Source: Muriicola sp. Z0-33 | Lineage (GTDB): Bacteria; Bacteroidota; Bacteroidia; Flavobacteriales; Flavobacteriaceae | Reading direction: 5' to 3' | NCBI RefSeq assembly: GCF_026126425.1 | Contig: NZ_JAFMPW010000009.1 | Location: 1 to 64,000 of the forward strand | Length of the DNA: 64,000 nt | Shown: positions 43,711 through 52,525 of the stretch, piece by piece | How positions within the stretch are numbered: position 1 is the stretch's first letter | How the letters are laid out: each line of letters opens with the position of its first letter | Made by a program: the position numbers and the translations under genes | Notes under the pieces: model-generated | Databases searched by the model: none | What the model was told of the DNA's origin: nothing | Seen by the model: only the letters and a program-made list of their open reading frames with translations

Positions 43711-45135
43711 ATGAGAACAGATATGCTTTTAACAAGGAAAAGATTTGGGATGCTCCTTTTTCTATGTTTATGTCAGTTGCACTTTGCCGTTGCGCAGGAT
43801 AATGAAAAACAGCCGCCTAACTTTGTCATAATCTTTGCCGACGACCTTGGCTATGGGGATCTTGGAGTTTATGGAAATCCGACCATTGCTACCCCAAATT
43901 TGGATCAAATGGCGTATGAAGGGCAAAAATGGACCAATTTTTATGTTGCAGCCAGTGTGTGTACCCCCAGTCGGGCTGCTTTACTTACTGGAAGGCTAAC
44001 TGTAAGAAGCGGCATGTCTAGCAACAAGTACAGGGTACTTTTTCCGGATTCAAAAAACGGCCTTCCGGCTGCTGAAATTACTATTGCTGAACAATTGAAG
44101 CAGGCAGGCTATAGCACCGCCTGTATTGGTAAATGGCATTTGGGGCATAAAGAACAGTATTTACCTACCAATAATGGATTTGATTATTACTTCGGGATAC
44201 CCTATTCCAATGATATGGATATGATTTCAGAAATGCCGTACTGGAAATATTGGCAACAGGAAGATGAGGCAATAAAAACAGAACACTTCAATGTACCATT
44301 GATCAGGAATACAGAGATAATAGAACGTCCGGCAAATCAGAATACCATTACTAAAAGATATGCTGAAGAGGCCATAACTTTTATCAAGGAGAATAAAGCA
44401 GCACCTTTCTTTGTGTATCTGGCGCATAACCTTCCCCATATTCCACTTTTTACTTCCAAAGAGTTTAAAGGCAAAAGTAAGCGCGGACTGTATGGCGATG
44501 TGTTAGAAGAAATTGATCACGGGGTGGGCAAAATTATCAGCACGCTAAAGGAAGAAGGATTGGCAGATAATACCATTGTGATTTTCACCTCCGATAATGG
44601 TCCCTGGTTACCGTTTAAGAATAATGGGGGTAGTGCCGGTTTGTTAAGGGCTGGTAAGGGGTCTACCTGGGAAGGAGGTATGAGAGAGCCCGCAATTTTC
44701 TGGGGACCTGGATTAATTGCCCCTGGTTTGATAACAGATATAGGTTCTACAATGGATTTGTTCACCACTTTTAGTAAAATGGCCGGGGTTGATATCCCCA
44801 GGGATCGAATTATTGACGGACAAGACCTGAGCGCCACTCTCCTCAATAAAGCACCTGGCCCCAGAAAAAGCATTTTCTATTACAGGGGTACAGAGCTCTA
44901 TGCCGTCAGGCTGGGAGACTATAAGGCACACTTCATTACACAGGGGGCCTATGGGCAATTTGGCGAAAAAGAAGTGCACGAAATTCCTTTGCTTTACAAT
45001 TTAAGTCATGATGCAGGGGAACAGTTCAATATTGCTAAGAAACACCCGGAAATTATCAAGGAAATAAATGAACTGGTTGCGTTACACAAATCCAATCTGG
45101 TGATGGGGAAAGATCAATTGGCAGAAAGGGAATAA
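43711..45135 (+). CDS. Exported S1-type sulfatase
   Basis: 474 residues with a signal peptide (FGMLLFLCLCQLHFAVAQ). The formylglycine motif is ASVCTPSRAALLTGR with Cys84 in the CxPSR site. Calcium ligands appear in FADDLGYGD and VIFTSDNGPWLP, and KWHLGH is the conserved Lys/His segment. The enzyme would desulfate a sulfated glycan and requires a formylglycine-generating enzyme encoded elsewhere. An ATG at residue 5 is an alternative start. No SusC/SusD pair is in the window. A new promoter begins just after the stop, so rpsP is transcribed separately. Confidence 0.92.
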   Translation: MRTDMLLTRKRFGMLLFLCLCQLHFAVAQDNEKQPPNFVIIFADDLGYGDLGVYGNPTIATPNLDQMAYEGQKWTNFYVAASVCTPSRAALLTGRLTVRSGMSSNKYRVLFPDSKNGLPAAEITIAEQLKQAGYSTACIGKWHLGHKEQYLPTNNGFDYYFGIPYSNDMDMISEMPYWKYWQQEDEAIKTEHFNVPLIRNTEIIERPANQNTITKRYAEEAITFIKENKAAPFFVYLAHNLPHIPLFTSKEFKGKSKRGLYGDVLEEIDHGVGKIISTLKEEGLADNTIVIFTSDNGPWLPFKNNGGSAGLLRAGKGSTWEGGMREPAIFWGPGLIAPGLITDIGSTMDLFTTFSKMAGVDIPRDRIIDGQDLSATLLNKAPGPRKSIFYYRGTELYAVRLGDYKAHFITQGAYGQFGEKEVHEIPLLYNLSHDAGEQFNIAKKHPEIIKEINELVALHKSNLVMGKDQLAERE

Positions 45136-45153
45136 AGGAAATGTGGTAAAGTA

Positions 45154-45183
45154 TTGCGCATTTAAAGAAATGAAGTATATTTG
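45154..45183 (+). promoter_or_regulatory. Consensus Bacteroidota promoter for rpsP
   Basis: TTG (45154-45156), exactly 19 nt, then TATATTTG (45176-45183): the full TTG-N19-TAnnTTTG consensus. The rpsP ATG is 65 nt downstream of the -7 element. Confidence 0.85.
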
Positions 45184-45247
45184 CACCCCTTTTAGGGAAT
45201 AAAAGAATTAATAACGAGGGTCGGGCACCCTGCAAAATTAATGTGAT

Positions 45248-45910
45248 ATGCCAGTTAGAATTAGATTACAAAGACACGGAAAAAAAGGAAAACCATTTTA
45301 TTGGATCGTTGCGGCCGATGGACGTGCGAAAAGAGATGGTAAATTCCTTGAAAAATTGGGCATCTACAATCCCAATACCAACCCTGCAACCATTGAAGTA
45401 AATGTTGATGATTCTGTAAAATGGTTACAGAATGGAGCACAACCTTCTGAAACTGCAAGACGAATTTTGTCTTATAAAGGAGTACTTTTAAAACACCACC
45501 TTTTAGGAGGATTAAGAAAAGGAGCACTTACAGAGGAGCAAGTTGAGGAAAAATTCAATGCATGGGTGGCTGATAAAGAGAAAGCTGTAGCAGGTAAAAT
45601 TGCTGGGTTAGATAAAGAAAAATCTGAGGCCAGAGCTAAAGCATTGGAAGCTGAAAAAGAAATTAGCGACAAACGTGCTCAGGCTGCCATTGAAGCAGCA
45701 ACTCCCGATGAAGAGGCTGAAGAGGAAGTAACTGAAGGCGCTATAGAAGTGGTAGAAACCGAAGCTGCTGCTGAGGAGACTGCTGAGGCAGTAGAGGAAA
45801 CTACTGAAGCAGTTGCTGAAGAGAAAGAAGAAGTGGCAGAAGCTCCTGAAGCCAAGGAAGAAGTTGTAGCGGAAGAAGCTGCTGCTGAAGAGAAGGCAGA
45901 AGAAGAATAA
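45248..45910 (+). CDS. rpsP: 30S ribosomal protein S16 with long acidic C-terminal extension
   Basis: The first ~85 residues are canonical S16 (PVRIRLQRHGKKGKPFYWIVAADGRAKRDGKFLEKLGIYNP), an early 16S-binding assembly protein. Typical bacterial S16 is 80-100 residues; here 220, because the C-terminus from ~95 continues as a helical lysine-rich link and then a long Glu/Ala-rich tail (from ~157, e.g. AEEKEEVAEAPEAKEEV). Bacteroidota often have extended S16 proteins. The extension is probably disordered and anionic. The start is supported by the promoter at 45154. rimM follows after 14 nt. Confidence 0.96.
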   Translation: MPVRIRLQRHGKKGKPFYWIVAADGRAKRDGKFLEKLGIYNPNTNPATIEVNVDDSVKWLQNGAQPSETARRILSYKGVLLKHHLLGGLRKGALTEEQVEEKFNAWVADKEKAVAGKIAGLDKEKSEARAKALEAEKEISDKRAQAAIEAATPDEEAEEEVTEGAIEVVETEAAAEETAEAVEETTEAVAEEKEEVAEAPEAKEEVVAEEAAAEEKAEEE

Positions 45911-45924
45911 ATAAAAAATACGAT

Positions 45925-46455
45925 ATGCAAAAGGAGGAGTGTTTCTTTCTGGGCAAGGTCGTATCCAAATATAGCTTTAAGGGAGAGGTGTTAGTTAAAT
46001 TAGACACTGATGATCCTGAAATTTACGATAATATGGAATCAGTATTTGTTTCGATCGGAAACAATCTGGTTCCATTTTTTATTGATCGATGTCGCCTACA
46101 TAAATCCAACTTACTGAGGATATCATTTGAGGAGGTTAAGGATGAATCCACTGCGGAAAGGATACTTGGTGCAGAACTCTATCTTCCTCTAAGTACACTT
46201 CCAAAATTAAGCGGGAATAAATTTTACTATCACGAAATTATTGGTTTTGAATTAATAGATGCGGTCCACGGGAATATTGGAAGAATTACCGCGGTAAACG
46301 ATTCGGCATCTCAGGCACTTTTTGAAGCCGAAAAAGAGGGTAAGCAGATATTGGTCCCCATTAATGATGATATTATTACCAAAGTAGACAGGAAGAATAA
46401 AACTATTAATGTCAGCACTCCGGAAGGACTCGTAGATCTCTACCTGAATAATTAA
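45925..46455 (+). CDS. rimM: Ribosome maturation factor RimM
   Basis: 176 residues. RimM_N begins ECFFLGKVVSKYSFKGEVLVKLDTDDPEIY, and the C-terminal PRC-barrel has FYYHEIIGFELIDAVHGNIGRITAV. RimM helps 30S maturation of the head domain and binds S19. The rpsP-rimM order is the classical bacterial arrangement; trmD and rplS, which often follow, are absent here. The stop is 6 nt before the end of a convergent gene. Confidence 0.95.
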   Translation: MQKEECFFLGKVVSKYSFKGEVLVKLDTDDPEIYDNMESVFVSIGNNLVPFFIDRCRLHKSNLLRISFEEVKDESTAERILGAELYLPLSTLPKLSGNKFYYHEIIGFELIDAVHGNIGRITAVNDSASQALFEAEKEGKQILVPINDDIITKVDRKNKTINVSTPEGLVDLYLNN

Positions 46456-46460
46456 AAAGG

Positions 46461-49268
46461 TTAGTTAGAACCCTTATCTATTCCCGGATTTCCAAATATT
46501 TTCATTTGACGCATCGCCCAGGGGATAGGCAGATCTTTCTCTTCTATATCTTCGAGTTGTGTTATTTTCAGGAACTTCGCCTTCACCAGATCGAAGGCAA
46601 TCAGAACATCCGCCTGTTCGCATTTTCCCTCGGCAATCTTTTGCCAGTTTTCCCCATCTACAGATGCCTCCAACAGATAGGAACGAGGATAGGTTTGTAA
46701 TGGCGGTGGGGCAGTGGGCGACCATCCTCTCGACTTCGGAGGAGAATTAAAATGCAATTCGGATACGGATAGGATTTCAGGGAATTCTATTTGAAACCAC
46801 ATCCCTTTTTTCTGAGTTTCCCCCGTACTCCACCCCTCAAAATTAAACGCACTTGAGGCAGCGGCAGTTCCCCCAATCCTGGTAGGTACAATATGACTTG
46901 CAGTAATCTTCCATTCTTTAGAAGGCACCATACTCTGGGGTACTTCATTTAATAGTTCCTCATATTTATAGGGGACCTCCCTATCTTCAGTTGCAGAACG
47001 TACCAATGCCACATCTTCCGCGTTAATCATAGAGGCTTTATTAGACAAATTCTGTCTGATGTAAGAGGTGATTGCTGCTATCCACTCATCAGACTGTTCT
47101 TTATTGCCCACCATAATACCTGCCGGGTAGCTTGTGCCATCTAAAGGTCCTTCCAGCCCATGCATTACTGTTTTTATAATGTATTCAGGATGAGATTGTA
47201 CTCTTGAAGAGCCAGATAAGGCAGGTGCCATTACCTGTCCGTTACCCAGTGGGGTCCCATTGCCATCGTTTCCATGACATTGAACACATAATTCATTAAA
47301 TATAACGGCGCCTTTTTTCATGACCGACTTCTGTTTCTGGGTTAATTCGGCATCGCTTTTTTCCCACCATCTTTTTACTTCTTTCGGACGTAAAATCTGT
47401 TCTCCTATAGTTTGTACACCCTTTGCTTTATTTGATGTCAGTAGTTTTTCTATAGCGGCATTCAGCCCCGGTATTTTCAAGACTTTTCCACTGAGCATGG
47501 CCTGGATGGCCACATCAATATCGTTGTCTCTCAACAGTCCTAAGTAAAGTCTGTCTAAAGATGAGTTCCCTGCCTTATAAAGTGTTTCACCAGCCCTCAT
47601 GGCCTGTATTCGGATACGTGGATTAGGATCTTTAAACAGTTCATGAAGTAATTCGGGTTTTAGAACCCCCAAGCCTTCCAGGGCCCACAAAGCATGAAAA
47701 CGAGCTAGAAGGTTATCGCTTTTTGTTGCCAATTGTTCTAACTGTGGAACAACGCTTGTGTCTCTCCTGAGCACTATCAATTGCTGGGCCTTATCTCTCC
47801 ACCAACCATTGGCATGCTCTAAATGCTTTACCAAATCTGAAGTGGGTGCTTCAAACATTCTGGGTACGGTCTTATCTCTTCCCTGGCTCTTGTGTGTAAT
47901 TCGCCATATCCTGCCAAGGCCAACTACTTTATCTAGTTGATATTGCTCTATTTTGGTTCTGAGATATGTGCCTTTTTGGGCCCATTGCCCCTCCTGGATA
48001 ATTCCGTGATACATGTCTGCAATATAAAGGGTGCCATCCGGAGCAGTGGCCATATCTACTGGCCGAAACAAGGGGTCTGTTGAACGCAGGAATTCAGATT
48101 TTTGTTCCTGATATACGTTATGGAGGGTGGTTATTCCTTCTTTTACAACCGGATTAATCTGCCGAACTATACGCGCCACCGGTTCCCCGTAAAATAGTTG
48201 GCCGTAGACTTCTTTTGGGAGGCGGTCTCCCCGATAAATATCATTACCTGCAGCTCCTGTAACTCTGTTAGGCCCCCCATCTGGCTGACGCACCCTATCC
48301 ATACCTTCCTGTAAATCGGCAAGTTTAACCGGCGCTCCCCAGGGGATTTCAAAACCTTCAGCAAATTCATTATCATAATTGAAATTTCCATAGTGTACCG
48401 GATATTGAAATTGCGAAGGAAGTCCGCTGGCACCACCTAAAAACCAGAGTTTTCCATCATCGTCATGAGATATTCCCCATTGAGCTCTGTTATATCCGGT
48501 TTCTTCCCGGATTACCCCACCAGGGGTTTCTCTTACCCGAAAAGCATTAACGGTGCTATACAGCCAATTGTCCATACCGTAATACATAAAGGCCTGTTGG
48601 TGTTCCACATTACCAGAGCGGCCATAATTTGTAGTAAAGAGTTCCTTTTTGTCTGCTTCTCCGTCACCATCGGTGTCGGTATATTTATAGACATTATCGG
48701 CATCAGATTCCATTGTCAGTATAGCATCTTTTCCATAGGGTAGCACAAACCGGGGGAAAATCAGATGGTCTACAAAAGCGGTTCCAGTCTCATAAATTCC
48801 ATCATTATCATTATCCTCCCAGCGCGATATTCTGCTTACAGGTTCCAGGGTGCCATCAGAATCTGCGGTTAACATATACGTTCGAAGTTCCAATACATAC
48901 AGTCTGCCATTACCATCAAAGGCAATGGCACCAGGCTGTTCTATCTGAGGTTCGGTTAATACCGGGGTAATCTGATAACCGTCTGGCAATAAAAACCTTT
49001 TAGCCTCTTCCTCCGGGTATAATGGAAGTACAGGGGATTTAGGCTCCAGATCGATGCCTTTCCAATTTTCGTGCTCCGGATCTACATCTTCAGGAATAGA
49101 TACTACCGGCAGAGAATCTGACATGGATACAATTACTCTTTCCACCGGATGAGGTTCCTTGGTGGCAGAAGTGCAATGCCATAACAACATTGGAATTAGT
49201 GAGTAAATAAATACAATTGAAAAATCAGAGAAAAATTTTCTTAGAAAGCAGCAAATGAATTTAGTCAT
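46461..49268 (-). CDS. PVC-type heme-binding dehydrogenase: beta-propeller, HEAT-like repeats, cytochrome c, F5/8C domain
   Basis: 935 residues, lipoprotein-like signal (FIYSLIPMLLWHCTSATK). Domains in order: a soluble-dehydrogenase beta-propeller (~90-440; NRVTGAAGNDIYRGDRLP signature), HEAT-like repeats (~480-620), a monoheme cytochrome c with CVQCHGNDGNG near 657-663 and an axial Met in PAGIMVGNKE, then a discoidin-like C-terminal domain (~810-925, MWFQIEFPEILSVSELHF). Such proteins oxidise sugars or alcohols and pass electrons to an envelope carrier; the discoidin domain may dock on a glycan. It is divergent from a sulfatase gene with 84 nt between, suggesting co-regulation on a sulfated polysaccharide. 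Confidence 0.88.
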   Translation of the reverse strand: MTKFICCFLRKFFSDFSIVFIYSLIPMLLWHCTSATKEPHPVERVIVSMSDSLPVVSIPEDVDPEHENWKGIDLEPKSPVLPLYPEEEAKRFLLPDGYQITPVLTEPQIEQPGAIAFDGNGRLYVLELRTYMLTADSDGTLEPVSRISRWEDNDNDGIYETGTAFVDHLIFPRFVLPYGKDAILTMESDADNVYKYTDTDGDGEADKKELFTTNYGRSGNVEHQQAFMYYGMDNWLYSTVNAFRVRETPGGVIREETGYNRAQWGISHDDDGKLWFLGGASGLPSQFQYPVHYGNFNYDNEFAEGFEIPWGAPVKLADLQEGMDRVRQPDGGPNRVTGAAGNDIYRGDRLPKEVYGQLFYGEPVARIVRQINPVVKEGITTLHNVYQEQKSEFLRSTDPLFRPVDMATAPDGTLYIADMYHGIIQEGQWAQKGTYLRTKIEQYQLDKVVGLGRIWRITHKSQGRDKTVPRMFEAPTSDLVKHLEHANGWWRDKAQQLIVLRRDTSVVPQLEQLATKSDNLLARFHALWALEGLGVLKPELLHELFKDPNPRIRIQAMRAGETLYKAGNSSLDRLYLGLLRDNDIDVAIQAMLSGKVLKIPGLNAAIEKLLTSNKAKGVQTIGEQILRPKEVKRWWEKSDAELTQKQKSVMKKGAVIFNELCVQCHGNDGNGTPLGNGQVMAPALSGSSRVQSHPEYIIKTVMHGLEGPLDGTSYPAGIMVGNKEQSDEWIAAITSYIRQNLSNKASMINAEDVALVRSATEDREVPYKYEELLNEVPQSMVPSKEWKITASHIVPTRIGGTAAASSAFNFEGWSTGETQKKGMWFQIEFPEILSVSELHFNSPPKSRGWSPTAPPPLQTYPRSYLLEASVDGENWQKIAEGKCEQADVLIAFDLVKAKFLKITQLEDIEEKDLPIPWAMRQMKIFGNPGIDKGSN

Positions 49269-49352
49269 ATTAGGTATTGAGGGTGGCGTTAACAGGCTAT
49301 TGTTCTAGAAAAATAGGTATATTCAGGGCAAATACCAAGCGATTATAAAATC

Positions 49353-50798
49353 ATGAAAAAAGCATTCTATATTATAGCCCTCTTTACCATCATTTTATCT
49401 TGTGGAGACCGGAGTAAAAAAGGCGATCCGGTGCCGGAAGCACCACCCAATATTGTGCTCATTTTTACAGATGACCAGGGCTATCAGGATGTAGGAATTT
49501 TTGGGTCGCCAGATATTAAAACTCCTCATCTTGATAAAATGGCTGCGGAGGGTATCAGACTCACCAGTTACTACTCTGCCCAGGCGGTATGTTCTGCTTC
49601 AAGGGCAGGGATACTTACCGGCTGCTATCCCAATAGAATAGGGATACATAATGCACTTGGTCCTGGTAATACGCACGGGATAAATGCAACTGAGACTACT
49701 ATGGCAGAAATGCTGAAAGCCAGTGGGTATAAGACAGCGATTTATGGTAAATGGCACCTGGGCCATCATTTAAAGTTTCTGCCCACAAGACATGGATTCG
49801 ATGAATGGTTTGGTATCCCATACTCTAATGATATGTGGCCATTTCATCCGCAACAAGGGCCAATTTTTAATTTTCCGGACTTACCACTTTATGAGAATGA
49901 GACCGTAATTGATACCTTGTTGGAACAGTCCCAGCTGACTACCCAAATTACAGAGAGAAGCGTAGATTTTATCAATAGAAATAAGGATAACCCCTTCTTT
50001 TTATATGTTCCACATCCACAACCTCATGTACCTTTGTTTGTTTCTGATAAATTTAAGGGTAAATCCAAGAGGGGCCTGTATGGGGATGTAATCATGGAGA
50101 TAGATTGGTCCGTGGGTCAGATTATGGAGGCACTTAAAAAGAATGGTCTGGAAGAAAACACTGTCGTAATTTTTACTTCAGATAATGGCCCCTGGCTTTC
50201 CTACGGCAATCATGCCGGAAGTGCCCTGCCTTTGCGAGAGGGAAAAGGAACAGCCTGGGAAGGCGGGCAACGAGAGCCCTTTATAATTAAATATCCCAAA
50301 AAATTAAAAGCCGGCGGTGTAATTGATGTTCCTGTTATGGCCATAGATATTCTACCCACTATAGCGGCACTTACCGATTCTGAGTTGCCAGAATTACAGA
50401 TCGACGGAAAAAGTGCCTGGAGCTTGCTATCGGGTGAAAGCGATAAAAGTCCGCAAAAAGCGTATTTTTTTTACTACAGGGTAAATGAACTATTTGGAGT
50501 AAGATATGGTAAATGGAAAATGTATTTCCCTCATAGATACCGTACAATGGACGGGCAGGAACCGGGCAAGGATGGTCTTCCCGGGGAATATAGAATGATA
50601 GACCTGGAAGAGATAGAACTCTACGATATGCAAAACGATATCAGCGAGACAAATAATGTAGCCCAGGATAATCCTAAGGTAGTTGAAGAGATAAAATTAC
50701 TTGCCAATGATATGCGTTTCAGATTGGGAGATGCCTTATTAGAATTGGAAGGATCGGAGACCAGGGAACCGGGCCGGTTAGTAAGTAGTGAGCAGTGA
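49353..50798 (+). CDS. Exported S1-type sulfatase (lipoprotein)
   Basis: 481 residues; lipobox Cys17 (IIALFTIILSCGDRS). The formylglycine motif is CSASRAGILTG with Cys80, where Ala replaces the Pro of CxPSR, a permitted variant. Calcium-site residues occur in LIFTDDQGYQDV and VVIFTSDNGPWLS, plus YGKWHLGHH. It is divergent from the PVC-type dehydrogenase gene. The last residues (VSSEQ) and the TGA stop fall in a heptamer-repeat array. Confidence 0.92.
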   Translation: MKKAFYIIALFTIILSCGDRSKKGDPVPEAPPNIVLIFTDDQGYQDVGIFGSPDIKTPHLDKMAAEGIRLTSYYSAQAVCSASRAGILTGCYPNRIGIHNALGPGNTHGINATETTMAEMLKASGYKTAIYGKWHLGHHLKFLPTRHGFDEWFGIPYSNDMWPFHPQQGPIFNFPDLPLYENETVIDTLLEQSQLTTQITERSVDFINRNKDNPFFLYVPHPQPHVPLFVSDKFKGKSKRGLYGDVIMEIDWSVGQIMEALKKNGLEENTVVIFTSDNGPWLSYGNHAGSALPLREGKGTAWEGGQREPFIIKYPKKLKAGGVIDVPVMAIDILPTIAALTDSELPELQIDGKSAWSLLSGESDKSPQKAYFFYYRVNELFGVRYGKWKMYFPHRYRTMDGQEPGKDGLPGEYRMIDLEEIELYDMQNDISETNNVAQDNPKVVEEIKLLANDMRFRLGDALLELEGSETREPGRLVSSEQ

Positions 50799-50807
50799 GC
50801 AGTTAAC
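50780..50807. repeat. Heptamer repeats containing the sulfatase stop codon
   Basis: AGTAAGT, AGTGAGC, AGTGAGC and AGTTAAC in one 7-bp phase. The sulfatase TGA (50796-50798) is within the third unit. A member of the family at 12366, 15463 and 36708. Confidence 0.75.
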
Positions 50808-50840
50808 ATAGGCAGGAATCAATAATTATCCATTCTAGCG

Positions 50841-51554
50841 TTGAGCAAACCCTTTAAGTTTAAACAGTTTACGATTAATCAGGATAAATGTGCCATGAAA
50901 GTGGGCACCGATGGGGTGCTTCTTGGGGCATGGACTTCTCTGGATAACGCTCCGGAAAGTATTTTAGACATCGGAGCCGGCACAGGACTGATTGCTCTGA
51001 TAATGGCGCAAAGAAGTGAGGCGACTACTATAGACGCACTGGAAATAGATGAAGCGGCTTATGTGCAATGTGTAGAAAATTTTGAGGCGTCCCCCTGGGG
51101 AGATCGGCTCTTTTGCTACCATGCAGGGCTGCACGAATTTATAGAGGAGATAGAAGACCAATACGATTTAGTAATTTCTAATCCCCCCTTTTACACGGAA
51201 GATATGGCAAGTGGAAATGCTGCCAGGGATGTGGCCAGACAAAGCCAGTCATTGCCCTTTGAAGAATTAATTGAGGGAGCTTCGGTCTTGCTTTCTTCCA
51301 AAGGGGTCTTTTCAACGATCGTCCCATACAAAGAAGAGTATCATTTTATACAACTAGCGGCAGACAGAGGCTTATTCCCACAGCGCATAACAAGGGTAAA
51401 AGGAAATTTTTCATCAGAGATTAAAAGAAGCCTGCTTCAGTTTGTGTTTGATAAAGAGCAGGTCATAGAAGATGAATTAATTATCGAAAAAGAAAGGCAC
51501 GTATATACCTCAGAATATATTGCGCTAACTAAGGAATTCTATCTGAAAATGTAA
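50841..51554 (+). CDS. tRNA1(Val) (adenine37-N6)-methyltransferase-like protein
   Basis: 237 residues starting at TTG (50841); no ATG gives the full N-terminal motif. FKQFTINQDKCAMKVGTDGVLLGAW is the TrmN6/YfiC N-terminus, LDIGAGTGLIALIMAQR is SAM motif I, and NPPFY near residue 114 is the N6-methyladenine catalytic motif. Expected to methylate A37 of tRNA-Val. A non-ATG start and a repeat array just upstream make the exact N-terminus a little uncertain. Confidence 0.88.
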   Translation: MSKPFKFKQFTINQDKCAMKVGTDGVLLGAWTSLDNAPESILDIGAGTGLIALIMAQRSEATTIDALEIDEAAYVQCVENFEASPWGDRLFCYHAGLHEFIEEIEDQYDLVISNPPFYTEDMASGNAARDVARQSQSLPFEELIEGASVLLSSKGVFSTIVPYKEEYHFIQLAADRGLFPQRITRVKGNFSSEIKRSLLQFVFDKEQVIEDELIIEKERHVYTSEYIALTKEFYLKM

Positions 51555-51555
51555 T

Positions 51556-52431
51556 CTATATTATTCTATTCACAGGCCTAGTTAAACAGGTAGGCCCCCC
51601 ACCACCTTTAATACTTATTTCCTGCCCGCTGTACGTTAAAACTTCACATCCAGCTTTTTCAAGGGCAGTTTGTGTTCTTGGATTGCCCTCAACCATGATA
51701 CATTTTCCGGGTCCTATTGCCAGAACATTACATCCCATACTTTCAAATTCTGCTTCGGGTACTTCTACAAATTTGTACCCCAAATTTATCAGTTGCTTTC
51801 GAAATCTAATGGGCATCAAAGGAGGGTAAATTACCGCCAGGTCTTTATCAACAGGACTCAGAATAGACATTAAATGAAATACATCTTGTGGTCCTTTGTA
51901 GTGAGGTAAATCAGCTACTATCAACTTAACGCCTATAGGAGAAAGAAAGGCTTTTAACTGCCTAATTCCTTCCTCATTGGTTCTGTATGAGTGCCCCACT
52001 GCTAAGGTTGTTCTATTGAGCCAGGCTACATCGCCGCCCTCCAGCGATCCGGGGGATTCAATTTTCCCCAGAACAGGGATATTATGGGTTTTAAATGATT
52101 GGTATTGGGCTTCCGGTTCCCATTTTCTACCTTCTTTTCCCATTGCGCAAATGATCATTCCATGATCTGTAGCAATGGAGGCATCCCTGCAATAAACAGC
52201 GTCTATCCTTGTTTTGGAATTTTTGGGGAAATACTTTATCGCTATATTGTTATTTAGCAGAATTTTTTCAAAATTTTCATACTCACTTATGCTCTTCTCC
52301 AACCCGGGTTTTGATAAATAGTTTAATTCTTGCCATTGTTCGGCAAGCAGCTTCTCTGAAACAAATGCGTCACGTGCAGATTTCAGGTAAACCGTTGCTA
52401 ATTTTAAATATTCTGAATGAGAGGTCTGCAT
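51556..52431 (-). CDS. Arginine-deiminase/DDAH-family amidinotransferase-fold enzyme
   Basis: 291 residues. The guanidine-group-modifying fold is shown by the acidic loop SLEGGDVAWL, a His motif in DVFHLMSILSP, and the C-terminal nucleophile GGGGPTCLTRP (Cys282). A VYCRDASIATDHG segment supplies the N-terminal Asp. Hydrolyses an arginine-like substrate to citrulline, such as dimethylarginine or free arginine; the substrate is not fixed by sequence alone. The stop is 1 nt from the convergent methyltransferase gene. Cytoplasmic. Confidence 0.88.
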   Translation of the reverse strand: MQTSHSEYLKLATVYLKSARDAFVSEKLLAEQWQELNYLSKPGLEKSISEYENFEKILLNNNIAIKYFPKNSKTRIDAVYCRDASIATDHGMIICAMGKEGRKWEPEAQYQSFKTHNIPVLGKIESPGSLEGGDVAWLNRTTLAVGHSYRTNEEGIRQLKAFLSPIGVKLIVADLPHYKGPQDVFHLMSILSPVDKDLAVIYPPLMPIRFRKQLINLGYKFVEVPEAEFESMGCNVLAIGPGKCIMVEGNPRTQTALEKAGCEVLTYSGQEISIKGGGGPTCLTRPVNRII

Positions 52432-52525
52432 GATTATTTTTTGGCGCGGGGCTTTGAAGTCATTTATTTTTGAACCTTGAGTTTAATATATTGCTTAAAT
52501 TAGAAGCATAGCCAATATACAATTA

